Made by a program: the position numbers and the translations under genes. From contig NZ_AP025465.1 of NCBI RefSeq assembly GCF_024347355.1, forward strand, positions 806,001-870,000: DNA of 64,000 bases, given 5' to 3'. The notes under the pieces were generated by a model, which worked only from the letters and a program-made list of their open reading frames with translations, made no database searches and was not told where the DNA came from. Every line of letters starts with the position of its first letter. The stretch's first letter is position 1. This DNA comes from Vibrio chagasii. Its GTDB lineage: Bacteria > Pseudomonadota > Gammaproteobacteria > Enterobacterales > Vibrionaceae. Shown one piece after another: positions 49,340 through 58,702 of this stretch.

Positions 49340-52079
49340 GGTTAACCTCATGAATATGGTTTTTATTGATATTAGAATGGGTGGGCTTGAACAATCTCAG
49401 CCTGTTGGCATTGCTTACCACAGTAATTGACGACATCGCCATAGCAGCTCCTGCAATTACTGGGCTAAGCAGAAATCCAAAAAACGGGTAGAGCACACCG
49501 GCAGCAATAGGGATGCCAAGCGAGTTGTAGATGAAGGCCCCAAACAGGTTTTGCTTCATGTTTCTTACGGTCGCTTGAGATAGCTCGATCGCGTTGCTTA
49601 CAGACAGTGGCGACGAGTTGAGGAGTGTCATTTGTGCACTTTCAATCGCAACATCACTGCCACTGCCCATTGCGATACCTATATCGGCTTGAGCCAGTGC
49701 TGGTGCGTCGTTTATACCGTCTCCAACCATTGCTACATTCTTATATTGTTGTTGAAGTTCAACAATATGTTGCGCCTTCTGCTCTGGAAGTACCTCAGAG
49801 ATAACCTCATCGATACCGACGCTTTTGCCAATCGCTTGAGCAACCGAGTCGTTGTCGCCAGTGAGTAGCACTGTGTGAATTCCGGCGGATTTTAGTTGAG
49901 CAATAGCTTGTTTGCTATCTATTTTTAATGCGTCTGAAATGCCTAATATGCCTTCCAGTTTTTGGTCGATGACGACGAAGATTGGCGTCCATGCTTGTGC
50001 GCGGCAAAGCTCAATAAAGTCATTACCTATTTGAGTATCAATACCGAGTTGGGTTAGGTATTTCAGAGAGCCGACTTGAACGTGTTTTCCGTTGATATTG
50101 GCTTGTACGCCAAGGCCTCGGCGGTTTTCAAAGTCGCTGTGTGAGAGTGCTGAAACTTCTAAGTTTTCGGCATACTGGCAAACGGCTTTGGCAAGCGGGT
50201 GTTCTGAACCAACTTCAACCGAATAGGCGTAAGTCAGCAGTTCTTGTTCTGATAGGTTGTGGTAAAACGCTTGCTGCACGCTTGGTTTACCTTGGGTTAG
50301 GGTACCCGTCTTATCAAATACCACAGCATCGATTTTGCTCGCTGACTGCAACACATCGGCATCTTTGATCAGAACGCCAAACTCAGCAGCTTTTCCGACA
50401 CCGACAGTAATAGAAAGCGGAGTGGCAAGGCCTAGAGCACACGGACAAGCGATGATCAGCACAGTCGTTGATACGACAAGCATGTAGCTTGCACTTGGTT
50501 GCGGACCAATAAAGAACCAAACTAGGGCGGCAACGGCTGCGATCGCGACGACAACAGGAACGAAAATAGCAGAGATAGAGTCTGCAAGCTTGGCAATTGC
50601 AGGTTTACTGCTTTGTGCTTGGCGAACCATCTGGATGATGCGAGCCAACATAGTGCTCGAGCCAATTCCTGTCGCTTCAATAATTAAGCTGCCATCACCA
50701 TTAATGGTACCTGCAGAGACACTATCATTAACTGATTTTACGTTGGGAAGCGGCTCACCAGTTAGCATGGATTCATCGATGTAAGACTCACCTGATACCA
50801 CAACACCATCAACCGGCACTTTCTCACCCGGTTTGACGCGTATCTGCATACCCACTTGGATAGCCTCTACAGCAATAAGCTGCTCTTTGCCATCGACGAT
50901 AACCATCGCTTTTTGAGGCTGTAAATTAATCAGTGCCTGTAGCGATTTTGTAGTGCGAGCTTTGGCTTTGGCTTCGATATAGTGACCTAAAGAAATAAGG
51001 CCAATGATCATCGCGCTTGCCTCAAAATAGACATGGTGAGAGGCTTCGGGGAACCATGATGGAATGAGCACAACCAACATTGAGTAGAACCATGCTGCGC
51101 CTGTACCCAAAGCTACTAGCGTGTCCATGGTCGCGCGTTTATGCATCAAGGATTGCCACGCGTTAGTGAAGAAGTTCCGCCCAGAGGTGGCTAGTAGCAC
51201 TAGGCAGATTACACCAATGAATCCCCAAGCCAGTTGATCATTTTGTGTTGCGATGGTCATGCTGCCACCAAAGACGCCCCATGCCATTAATGGTCCGCCA
51301 AGCAGTAGCGCACTCACTGAGTTTTTCAGGAAGGCCTGTTGAGTGCGAAGTTGTTGCTCTTGCTGTTTTTGTTGTTGTGTTGCCGCATCATCAACAAACT
51401 CGGCGCCATACCCTGCGGCTTTCACCGATTGGATGAGCTTGTTTTCTATCAGGTCGCGTGTCTGAGATGTGAAAACCAAGGCTGTTTGCTCGGCAAGGTT
51501 GATCTGAGCTTGATCGACGAATTTGTTGTTTTTCAGTGCTTTTTCGACTGAAGAAACGCAACTCGCGCAGGTCATCCCCTCAAGAACAAGATGATAAGTA
51601 TATTGACTTGCAACGGGTTCAGTTGGCGTTGTAACTGTGGAGGCTGGTTTTTTATCTTCTTCTAAATCTGAACGTGATGACTGGTGATTAGATTCAGAGT
51701 AGGGAGCGGCGTGATAACCGACACTTTCGACCAGCTCAATAACCTCAGATTCAGAAAGCAGAGTAACCAGTGATAATTCCTGTTTGCTGACTTCTAGGTT
51801 TGAGGCTTGCTCAGTTTGTTCAAGCGTTTTAGTCAGTTTGCTCACACACTTGCCGCAGCTCAGACCGGATAGCGAAAGGTGCAGCTGATTACCCATAGAA
51901 TAGCCAAGCGTTGCTAACTGTTCGTTGAGCTGAATGTAACCAAATGGAGTCGAAATATCGATGTAGGTCGGCGATATGTCATTAATCATCGTGCTGTCGA
52001 GATCGCTAAACAGTGTGCGAACTTTCTTCGCGCAACCCATGCAATTTAGGCCGTTGAGCGCCGTTGTGTAGTGGTTCAT
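49329..52079 (-). CDS. copA: Cu(I)-exporting P1B-type ATPase with three HMA domains
   Basis: CopA pumps cytoplasmic Cu+ into the periplasm. The 916-residue protein has N-terminal metal-binding domains with CxxC at 13-16, 75-78 and 171-174, eight expected transmembrane helices, the CPC ion motif in [13 protein letters not shown], the phosphorylation site DKTGT, and the hinge motifs TGDN and GDGIND. I use the ATG at 52079, with GGAG 7 nt upstream. A start at 52142 would lie upstream of the CueR promoter and cannot be used from it. E. coli CopA has two HMA domains. Confidence 0.96.
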   Translation of the reverse strand: MNHYTTALNGLNCMGCAKKVRTLFSDLDSTMINDISPTYIDISTPFGYIQLNEQLATLGYSMGNQLHLSLSGLSCGKCVSKLTKTLEQTEQASNLEVSKQELSLVTLLSESEVIELVESVGYHAAPYSESNHQSSRSDLEEDKKPASTVTTPTEPVASQYTYHLVLEGMTCASCVSSVEKALKNNKFVDQAQINLAEQTALVFTSQTRDLIENKLIQSVKAAGYGAEFVDDAATQQQKQQEQQLRTQQAFLKNSVSALLLGGPLMAWGVFGGSMTIATQNDQLAWGFIGVICLVLLATSGRNFFTNAWQSLMHKRATMDTLVALGTGAAWFYSMLVVLIPSWFPEASHHVYFEASAMIIGLISLGHYIEAKAKARTTKSLQALINLQPQKAMVIVDGKEQLIAVEAIQVGMQIRVKPGEKVPVDGVVVSGESYIDESMLTGEPLPNVKSVNDSVSAGTINGDGSLIIEATGIGSSTMLARIIQMVRQAQSSKPAIAKLADSISAIFVPVVVAIAAVAALVWFFIGPQPSASYMLVVSTTVLIIACPCALGLATPLSITVGVGKAAEFGVLIKDADVLQSASKIDAVVFDKTGTLTQGKPSVQQAFYHNLSEQELLTYAYSVEVGSEHPLAKAVCQYAENLEVSALSHSDFENRRGLGVQANINGKHVQVGSLKYLTQLGIDTQIGNDFIELCRAQAWTPIFVVIDQKLEGILGISDALKIDSKQAIAQLKSAGIHTVLLTGDNDSVAQAIGKSVGIDEVISEVLPEQKAQHIVELQQQYKNVAMVGDGINDAPALAQADIGIAMGSGSDVAIESAQMTLLNSSPLSVSNAIELSQATVRNMKQNLFGAFIYNSLGIPIAAGVLYPFFGFLLSPVIAGAAMAMSSITVVSNANRLRLFKPTHSNINKNHIHEVNHDS

Positions 52080-52107
52080 ATCGATACTCCAATTCTCATC
52101 TACGCCT

Positions 52108-52138
52108 AACATAAACCTTCCCGTAAGGGTAAGGTCAA
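52108..52138 (-). promoter_or_regulatory. CueR-type (MerR-family) promoter/operator of copA
   Basis: On the minus strand TTGACC (-35, 52138-52133) and TATGTT (-10, 52113-52108) are separated by 19 bp. The long spacer contains the dyad ACCTTACC...GGGAAGGT. This spacing and palindrome are the mark of MerR-family activators and closely match the E. coli copA promoter bound by CueR. Copper induction is inferred. cueR itself is not in the window. Confidence 0.88.
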
Positions 52139-52442
52139 ACATAAATTCAAGAATTTGATCTTGGTGGAGTGCTAGCTGGTGGTTTCAGTTTGGAATGGAA
52201 GAGGGAAATTAAGAATGTGCGGCTATAATCTACTGGCTAAGACTATCTATTTAGAACTTTAAGGGCGTAATTGGCCTTTCAATAACGGCTTTCGTACAAC
52301 AACAGCGCATTAATCATTCACTACTGATTGTAGATTTAAGCGGTGGTGATAAAATAGTGCCCAAAATTTAGTGATGTTTGACTATTGCAGGCCTTGTAAT
52401 AGGCTCCACTAAAAGAATCACCTACATAATCAAGGTATTTAA
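52139..52442 (+). promoter_or_regulatory. Region between copA and gltX
   Basis: About 300 bp without a gene. A TATAAT hexamer at 52224-52229 may be the gltX -10 box, but I see no good -35 at the right distance. The rest is unremarkable. Confidence 0.4.
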
Positions 52443-53870
52443 ATGACGGTTAAAACTCGTTTTGCTCCTAGCCCAACTGGCTATCTTCACGTTGGTGGTG
52501 CACGTACTGCACTTTACTCTTGGCTATTCGCTAAAAACCAAGGCGGTGAATTCGTTCTACGTATCGAAGACACAGACCTTGAGCGTAACTCTCAAGAAGC
52601 GGTTGATGCAATTCTAGAAGGCATGCAATGGATGGGTATGGAATGGGACGAAGGTCCTTACTACCAATCTAAGCGTTTTGACCGTTACAACGAAATGGTT
52701 GATAAGCTTCTAGCTGAAGACAAAGCATACAAATGCTACGCGTCTAAAGAACTGCTTGATGAAATTCGTGCAGAGCAAGAAGCAAACAAAGAGATGGCTC
52801 GTTACGATGCGAACCACCCTAAAATTATTGCCGCTAACGAAGCAGCACAAGAAGGCGATGCGTGCGTTATCCGTTTCCGCAACCCTAAAGAAGGCAGTGT
52901 AGTATTTGATGACCAAATCCGTGGTCGCATCGAAATTTCTAACAGCCAACTTGATGACCTAATCATTCGTCGTACAGATGGTGCTCCCACTTACAACTTC
53001 GTAGTTGTAGTGGATGACTGGGACATGGGTATTACACACGTTGTTCGTGGTGAAGACCACATCAACAACACACCTCGTCAAATCAACATCTACGAAGCAC
53101 TAGGCGCGCCAGTTCCAACTTTCGCTCACTGTGCAATGATCCTAGGTGATGACGGTGCGAAACTGTCTAAGCGTCACGGTGCTGTATCAGTAATGCAATA
53201 CCGCGACGAAGGTTACCTACCTAACGCACTAAACAACTACCTAGTACGTTTAGGTTGGTCTCACGGTGACCAAGAGATCTTCTCTCAAGAAGAGATGATT
53301 GAGTTCTTCAGCCTGAACGCAATCAGCAAGTCTGCATCTGCATTCAATACTGAAAAGCTACTTTGGTTGAACAACCACTACATCAAAACTTCTGAGCCTG
53401 AGTACGTTGCAAAATACCTGCAATGGCACCTAGACGCGCAGAAGATCGATACAACAAACGGCCCTGCTATCACTGAAGTGATCAAGCTAGTTGGCGAGCG
53501 TTGTAACACGCTTATCGAACTTGCTGAGCAGTCTCGTTACTTCTACGAAGATTTCTCTGAGTTTGAAGCGGGCGCAGCGAAGAAGCACCTACGTGGTGTA
53601 GCTAAAGGTCCACTAGAGCTTGCTCTTGCTAAGGTTGAAGCTCTTGAAGAGTTCACGACAGCAAACATCAAAGATGGTGTGATTGCTGCAGTATGTGAAG
53701 AGTTAGAGATCGGCATGGGTAAAATCGGTATGCCACTTCGCGTAGCAGTAACAGGTGGCGGTCAGTCTCCTTCTGTTGATGCAGTTATGGAGCTTGTTGG
53801 TAAAGAGCGCGTAATCGCTCGCATCAAGATGGCTCTTGAGTTCATCGCAGAGCGTGAAGCTAACGCTTAA
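52443..53870 (+). CDS. gltX: Glutamyl-tRNA synthetase
   Basis: GltX charges tRNA-Glu for translation and for HemA-dependent heme synthesis. The 475-residue class I enzyme has the HIGH-type motif in [14 protein letters not shown] and KMSKS-type KLSKRHG near residue 240, with the anticodon-binding domain at the C-terminus. The zinc motif seen in E. coli GltX is mostly absent: the region reads [10 protein letters not shown] with no second Cys pair. It is a single gene with its own terminator. Confidence 0.97.
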   Translation: MTVKTRFAPSPTGYLHVGGARTALYSWLFAKNQGGEFVLRIEDTDLERNSQEAVDAILEGMQWMGMEWDEGPYYQSKRFDRYNEMVDKLLAEDKAYKCYASKELLDEIRAEQEANKEMARYDANHPKIIAANEAAQEGDACVIRFRNPKEGSVVFDDQIRGRIEISNSQLDDLIIRRTDGAPTYNFVVVVDDWDMGITHVVRGEDHINNTPRQINIYEALGAPVPTFAHCAMILGDDGAKLSKRHGAVSVMQYRDEGYLPNALNNYLVRLGWSHGDQEIFSQEEMIEFFSLNAISKSASAFNTEKLLWLNNHYIKTSEPEYVAKYLQWHLDAQKIDTTNGPAITEVIKLVGERCNTLIELAEQSRYFYEDFSEFEAGAAKKHLRGVAKGPLELALAKVEALEEFTTANIKDGVIAAVCEELEIGMGKIGMPLRVAVTGGGQSPSVDAVMELVGKERVIARIKMALEFIAEREANA

Positions 53871-53892
53871 TTGAGCAGTTGTTAGATTCAAA

Positions 53893-53931
53893 AAAGGGTC
53901 AGTAACTTGGTTACTGACCCTTTTTATTTGT
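53893..53931. terminator. Bidirectional terminator between gltX and the polyene operon
   Basis: A perfect 16-bp stem (53893-53908 with 53912-53927) with a 3-nt loop and A/T runs on both sides. It would end gltX on the plus strand and the long minus-strand operon. Confidence 0.92.
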
Positions 53932-53940
53932 CTCAAAATT

Positions 53941-54003
53941 TATTGTCTAAACGACTTCGTTTATTGTCTAAACAACTCGTTTTATTGTTTAAATAGCTTC
54001 GCT
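53941..54003. repeat. Three tandem 21-bp repeats
   Basis: Units at 53941, 53962 and 53983 share TATTGTCTAAACxACTTCG with a few changes. They lie directly after the gltX terminator, and the last touches the stop codon of the lipoprotein gene. Confidence 0.85.
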
Positions 54004-54466
54004 ATAGCTGGTCGTCGGCAATCATTTGGGTTGCTTGCGCGGCTGATTTCTTATCGAACAATATATCCATCATCGCTTTGATACGTTCCATATCGTCACC
54101 AAACTTCGAAAAGTTGCCGCTATTCGGCGCCTTAAACTCTACGTTACCAACGCGCTGTTGATCTTGATAAGCTGAGATCTTTGCGTCTGCCACAAAGGTT
54201 CTCAAATCCCAGCTCCAACGAGATACGTAATCTAGCGTGACTTCTTCAGGCTTGTGTTCAGAGCCGTCTGCGACAACCTTACATTTAACTTGATTGTTCA
54301 AACACCAATCGAGCATCGAATCAAGAAACACAGTGCGCGTCTTGGTGTCTTCTACGATGGTGATGTTTTTAATGCTGTTCGCTTCTGGCAGTGCGTTTCC
54401 TGAATATTTAGGAGCACTACAACCTGCGAGTAAAGTGACAGCAGCAACGGCTAACCAGTTTTTCAT
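54002..54466 (-). CDS. Sbal_3080-type lipoprotein
   Basis: The 154-residue precursor has a signal peptide with lipobox LAGC at Cys16, followed by a mature domain with conserved Cys residues (DWCLNNQVKC) and WSWDLRTF. It resembles the uncharacterised Sbal_3080 lipoprotein family; the function is unknown. It starts only 8 bp after the end of the ApeR-like ketosynthase gene, so it is probably co-transcribed with the polyene cluster. Whether it belongs to the pathway is open. Confidence 0.75.
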   Translation of the reverse strand: MKNWLAVAAVTLLAGCSAPKYSGNALPEANSIKNITIVEDTKTRTVFLDSMLDWCLNNQVKCKVVADGSEHKPEEVTLDYVSRWSWDLRTFVADAKISAYQDQQRVGNVEFKAPNSGNFSKFGDDMERIKAMMDILFDKKSAAQATQMIADDQL

Positions 54467-54474
54467 TACGTATC

Positions 54475-55698
54475 CTAGATTTTCTTGAAGATGATTGAAG
54501 TGTTGATGCCGCCAAAGGCAAAGTTGTTGCTCATCAGATATTCAACATCCAATTCGCGACCCGAGCCCGTGATGTAATCGAGCTTGCCGCATTGTTCATC
54601 GACATTCTCTAGGTTTAGGGTTGGGCTGAACCAACCGCTGTGCATCATCTCAAGGCTGAGCCACGCTTCAATCGCACCACATGCGCCAAGCGTATGGCCA
54701 AAGTAACTCTTAAGAGAACTAATAGGCACTTCGCCAAAGATATTCGCTGTCGCGTTACTTTCGGCGATGTCACCTTTTTCAGTTGCAGTGCCATGCGCCG
54801 AGACATAGCCAATCTTTTCAGCTGGAAGTTGTGCGTCTCTCAATGCTTTTTCCATACAGATTTGCATGGTTTCCATTTGAGGTTGGGTCACGTGGGCGGC
54901 ATCGCAGTTGCTAGCGAAACCAATGATTTCGGCATAAATTTTTGCGCCGCGAGCAACCGCATGTTCGTACTCTTCAAGTATCAGAGTACCTGCTCCTTCA
55001 CCAATCACTAAGCCATCACGCTCGCTGTCGTATGGGCTAGGGGATTTCTTGGGTGTGTCGTTTTTTAAACTGGTAGCGAAAAGGGTATCGAAAACGGCAG
55101 ACTCAGTTGGGCATAGCTCTTCACCACCACCGGCGACCATGACGGTTTGGTAACCATGCTTGATCGCTTCATAGGCGTAGCCAATGGCTTGGCTTCCTGA
55201 AGTACATGCGCTGCTGGTGGGAATCACGCGACCACGCAGACCAAAGAACAGGCCTACGTTTACCGCTGCTGTGTGCGGCATCATTTGAACGTAAGTGGTT
55301 GCTGTGATTGCTCGTGTCGACTTCTCATTCAGCATCACACCAAACGCACCAACCGCATCAGTACTGCCGGTTGAAGAGCCGTAAGCGATACCCGTTTCAC
55401 CATTGGTTAATACATCGTGACCAATTAAGCCGGCTTGCTCCAATGCATTCTCAGTAGCAACCGTTGCTAGGCGTGATACACGCCCCATGCCACGTACTTG
55501 TTTACGCTTATAGTGTTTAGGCAGTTGGAAGTCATCAATAGGCGCTGCAAGCTTAGTGTTGAGACCGTCATATTGCTCGAAGCTTGGCATATATTGAGTC
55601 GCATTTTCACAGGCTTTTAGCTTTGGCTCTATCTGTAGCCAGTCGTTACCAAAAGCAGTAACACCAGACATGCCAGTTACAACAACGCGGCGGGTCAT
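54475..55698 (-). CDS. Beta-ketoacyl-ACP synthase of an aryl polyene cluster (ApeR-like)
   Basis: This thiolase-fold ketosynthase should elongate the polyene chain on ACP by Claisen condensation with malonyl-ACP. The 407-residue protein keeps the full Cys165-His302-His335 triad (SSACTSGS, SAHGTATEKGD, YFGHTLGA), so it is a condensing enzyme rather than a chain-length factor. Its ATG overlaps the reductase stop by 4 bp. The order DH-KR-KS matches apeP-apeQ-apeR of E. coli-type aryl polyene clusters. Confidence 0.88.
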   Translation of the reverse strand: MTRRVVVTGMSGVTAFGNDWLQIEPKLKACENATQYMPSFEQYDGLNTKLAAPIDDFQLPKHYKRKQVRGMGRVSRLATVATENALEQAGLIGHDVLTNGETGIAYGSSTGSTDAVGAFGVMLNEKSTRAITATTYVQMMPHTAAVNVGLFFGLRGRVIPTSSACTSGSQAIGYAYEAIKHGYQTVMVAGGGEELCPTESAVFDTLFATSLKNDTPKKSPSPYDSERDGLVIGEGAGTLILEEYEHAVARGAKIYAEIIGFASNCDAAHVTQPQMETMQICMEKALRDAQLPAEKIGYVSAHGTATEKGDIAESNATANIFGEVPISSLKSYFGHTLGACGAIEAWLSLEMMHSGWFSPTLNLENVDEQCGKLDYITGSGRELDVEYLMSNNFAFGGINTSIIFKKI

Positions 55699-56420
55699 AC
55701 TAAGCCTCCATTTACTGAAATCACTTGGCGAGTTACGTAGCCTGCAATATCAGACATTAGGTAGCTGACTAGACCAGCCACTTCTTCCGGCTCACCCATA
55801 CGGCGCAGTGGTACTTGAGGAAGTGCATGATCTTTCACGTGCTCGTCAACCATACCTGTGTCAATTAAGCCAGGAGCGACACAGTTTACCGTGATCTTGC
55901 GTTTTGCGAGTTCTAGAGCAAGAGATTTAGTCGCGCCAATCACACCCGCTTTTGCCGCTGCATAGTTCGTTTGACCACGGTTACCCATAATGCCTGATAC
56001 AGACGCTAGCGTGACGATACGGCCACCTTTACGCTTTTGCACCATAGGCATGACACAAGGGTGAAGTACGTTGTAGAAGCTGTCTAGGTTGGTATGGATC
56101 ACGCCGTCCCACTCTTCTTCTGTCATCGCTGGGAATGCAGTGTCGCGAGTAATGCCTGCATTGTTTACTACGCCGTAGTAAGCGCCATGTTCAGCAATAT
56201 CAGACTCTAGCTTTTCACGACATTCGCTGCGGTTGCTGATATCAAATTGGATAAGACGTCCAGCGCCACCTTGCTCGGTGATCGATTGTAGAGTCTCCTC
56301 AGCGCCTTGTTTGTCACCCATGTAATGAACGGCGATTTCAAATCCGTCTTTCGCGAGTTGAATAGCGATCGCTTTACCAATGCCTTTGCTGGCACCAGTG
56401 ACTAAAACCTGACGGGTCAT
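55695..56420 (-). CDS. 3-ketoacyl-ACP reductase (SDR family, ApeQ/FabG-like)
   Basis: It reduces the beta-keto group after each condensation, using NAD(P)H. The 241-residue short-chain dehydrogenase has the cofactor motif TGASKGIGKAIA at about residues 7-18, NNAGITRD, catalytic Ser in ASVSG and the YxxxK pair in TNYAAAKAG. It overlaps both neighbours by 4 bp (ATGA), which indicates tight coupling in the operon. Confidence 0.9.
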   Translation of the reverse strand: MTRQVLVTGASKGIGKAIAIQLAKDGFEIAVHYMGDKQGAEETLQSITEQGGAGRLIQFDISNRSECREKLESDIAEHGAYYGVVNNAGITRDTAFPAMTEEEWDGVIHTNLDSFYNVLHPCVMPMVQKRKGGRIVTLASVSGIMGNRGQTNYAAAKAGVIGATKSLALELAKRKITVNCVAPGLIDTGMVDEHVKDHALPQVPLRRMGEPEEVAGLVSYLMSDIAGYVTRQVISVNGGLV

Positions 56421-56881
56421 GATGGGCTCCTAGTTTTCATTTCTTGTAATTTTTGTTCGGTTGGTACGTAAACATTGAGTTGGCATTGAGCTACCAACTC
56501 GCCTTGGTCTTCGACTCTTGCGGTAAATACGGCCATACCACTGTCTTCCATAAGCTGCTCGGCATAGATATCAAGGGTCTGACCTTGAGTAAACTCATCA
56601 CACAGTGATTTATAGCGACGAGAGCCAAGCAGGAAACCAATAGGGGGAGTGGTGCCGTTTTTTAGCGCGTGATATCCAGACCACGCCGCTACAGACTGCG
56701 CCATAAACTCGATGCCAACATAAGCTGGGACCGTTTGAGATTCGGCATTAAAGAACAGATTATGGTCACCAATATCGACCTGACAGTGGATCGACAACGC
56801 CTCTACGCTGATAGCACGATCGATTAATATCATCGGATCATCGTGAGGGAGAAGTTGGTCTACAGAAGGGATATCAGTCAT
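56417..56881 (-). CDS. Hot-dog-fold 3-hydroxyacyl-ACP dehydratase-like protein (ApeP-like)
   Basis: The 154-residue protein has the hot-dog fold pattern of ApeP-type dehydratases: LLPHDDPMILIDRA at the N-terminus and VPAYVGIEFMAQSVAAWSGY near residue 55. It would remove water to form each double bond of the polyene. It overlaps the preceding ketosynthase gene by 8 bp and the reductase by 4 bp. Confidence 0.85.
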   Translation of the reverse strand: MTDIPSVDQLLPHDDPMILIDRAISVEALSIHCQVDIGDHNLFFNAESQTVPAYVGIEFMAQSVAAWSGYHALKNGTTPPIGFLLGSRRYKSLCDEFTQGQTLDIYAEQLMEDSGMAVFTARVEDQGELVAQCQLNVYVPTEQKLQEMKTRSPS

Positions 56882-58073
56882 TTACTACACCAAAAATCAG
56901 GCTAATGTTGTTACCACCAAAAGCAAACGAGTTGCTTAAGATATTCTTTACTTTAAGTTTCTGGGAACAGTTTACCAAATCAACCTCAATATCTTCAGCT
57001 TTATCCTGACATTTTTGTAAGGGAAGCGGTAAGTCATATTTCAAAATATGCCAAGCAATTGCAGCCTCAATCGCACTTGCTGCGCCTAGAGTATGCCCGG
57101 TCAACGGCTTGGTAGAACTTACGGGAACCTTGTTTGCAAAAATACGATGGATGGCTTTGCTTTCCATCGAGTCATTGAGTGGCGTTGCTGTACCATGCGC
57201 ATTGATGTAACCGATGTCTTCTGCGGTTAACTGTGCAGAATATAAAGCTTTTTTCATCGCTTGTTCAGCTCCATTTCCTTCAGGATGAGGCGCTGAAATG
57301 TGGTGTGCATCAGAGCTATCACCACAGCCTAATAAGGCAATTTGAGGTGTGTTTTGAGTAGAATGAACACGCTTGATCTTGGTTTTACTGAGCAACATAA
57401 ATGCGGCTGCTTCACCAATATTGATGCCATCTCGAGATGCGCTAAATGGCTTACAATGTTTAGTTGAAAGGGCTTCAAGACCATGGAAACCATTGAGTGT
57501 CAGCTTACATAAGGTATCCACACCACCTACTAATACGGCATCAGCCATGCCTGAACCTAACAAGCGCTGGGCGGTCAGAAACACGCGGCCGCTGGATGAG
57601 CAAGCCGTAGAGATGACGTAGTTTGGCCCCGTCAACGCGCAGTATTGGCTAACGAACTCAGAAGTGTCCCCAAGCTCTTGTTTTGAGTAATGGTAATCTT
57701 CTGGAAACTCACCGTTTGTCAGTTTTTGTTTGAAGGCCGCTTCACCATCGGAGATACCAGAGGTACTGGTGCCTATAACAACAGCAATGCGGTCTGCGCC
57801 AAATTGTGCCTTGGCAAGTTCAATAGAATCTTTGATTTGGTTGAGAGCTGATAACGCCAGTTGGTTGTTGCGAGTGGCATACTTCACGAGAGTGGACGGA
57901 ACCTCTGGTAGCGCACCTGCGATTTTGCCAACGACAGTGTGTTTGCCGTCGTTCAGCATATCACTGACTTCAATCATGTTCGGTTCACGTTCGCCTTTTA
58001 AGCACCCATGAATGTCAGTAATACTGGAGCCTAGCGCTGAGTGGAAACCACAGTCTTGGATATAAATAGGCAT
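56874..58073 (-). CDS. Beta-ketoacyl-ACP synthase of an aryl polyene cluster (ApeO-like)
   Basis: This second ketosynthase of the cluster has 399 residues and the complete triad Cys158 (STACSSSG), His293 (NAHGTATPLND) and His327 (TKPLTGHTLGAA). In characterised aryl polyene systems two active ketosynthases and a chain-length factor cooperate; the chain-length factor is not in this window. It follows the DUF3261 gene by 5 bp. Confidence 0.87.
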   Translation of the reverse strand: MPIYIQDCGFHSALGSSITDIHGCLKGEREPNMIEVSDMLNDGKHTVVGKIAGALPEVPSTLVKYATRNNQLALSALNQIKDSIELAKAQFGADRIAVVIGTSTSGISDGEAAFKQKLTNGEFPEDYHYSKQELGDTSEFVSQYCALTGPNYVISTACSSSGRVFLTAQRLLGSGMADAVLVGGVDTLCKLTLNGFHGLEALSTKHCKPFSASRDGINIGEAAAFMLLSKTKIKRVHSTQNTPQIALLGCGDSSDAHHISAPHPEGNGAEQAMKKALYSAQLTAEDIGYINAHGTATPLNDSMESKAIHRIFANKVPVSSTKPLTGHTLGAASAIEAAIAWHILKYDLPLPLQKCQDKAEDIEVDLVNCSQKLKVKNILSNSFAFGGNNISLIFGVVND

Positions 58074-58078
58074 AGTGT

Positions 58079-58702
58079 TTAGCTCTTACTTGGGGTATCG
58101 ACAATCGTTGAATTCAACGTTTGTATAGTAATGGTGTAGCCTTGGGTCAAATGTTTAAAAACAATGTTGCCTGCCGTTTTGTGTGTATTCGGTTTGGCTT
58201 GGTAATCAATTCGGATGATTGCCTTCTTGTCGTCATCAAACACAGTGCGGCTGTTATCTGTATCGACTAAATGCCAGCCTATACCTTGTAGTGGTTGGGC
58301 CCATGCTTCTGCAGGCCACAAGGTGAGCATCAAATTAAACAGTACCTGTTCGGGCTGCGGTAGGGTAGCACCGAGGCCAGATAGCACTTGTGTTTCAATG
58401 GCTTGGTTTTGATACTGCAGCGATAATATGCGTGTACCCCAAGAAGAAAAGCCGGCTAAAACGACCTTATCGGGTGTAACTTCAACTTGAACTGGTAACT
58501 GCTGGGTATCTTCTTGCCAGCTTGCGCTAATCAACTGACTTGCTGTTAATGAGTACCCAAGTTCTTCGGGTAGGGGCAAGGCGAGTTCTCTGTCTTGATT
58601 GATAGTGACGCTCGCACCTGTCGGTTGTTGAGAAACCAGTGAACAGGCATTGAGTAGGAAGCTAAATACGACAGCGAGCGCTATCTTGATTGTCTTGTTC
58701 AT
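58079..58702 (-). CDS. DUF3261 lipoprotein of the polyene cluster
   Basis: The 207-residue precursor has a lipobox ending at Cys20 (LNACS). It fits the DUF3261 family that recurs in aryl polyene clusters next to the MMPL exporter, where a role in placing the lipid-linked pigment in the outer membrane is suspected but not shown. Its ATG overlaps the exporter stop by 4 bp. Confidence 0.82.
   Translation of the reverse strand: MNKTIKIALAVVFSFLLNACSLVSQQPTGASVTINQDRELALPLPEELGYSLTASQLISASWQEDTQQLPVQVEVTPDKVVLAGFSSWGTRILSLQYQNQAIETQVLSGLGATLPQPEQVLFNLMLTLWPAEAWAQPLQGIGWHLVDTDNSRTVFDDDKKAIIRIDYQAKPNTHKTAGNIVFKHLTQGYTITIQTLNSTIVDTPSKS

Noticed and set aside
52080..52142. N-terminal extension of CopA by 21 residues
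   Set aside because: The extended start lies upstream of the CueR-type promoter, and the internal ATG has GGAG at ideal spacing.
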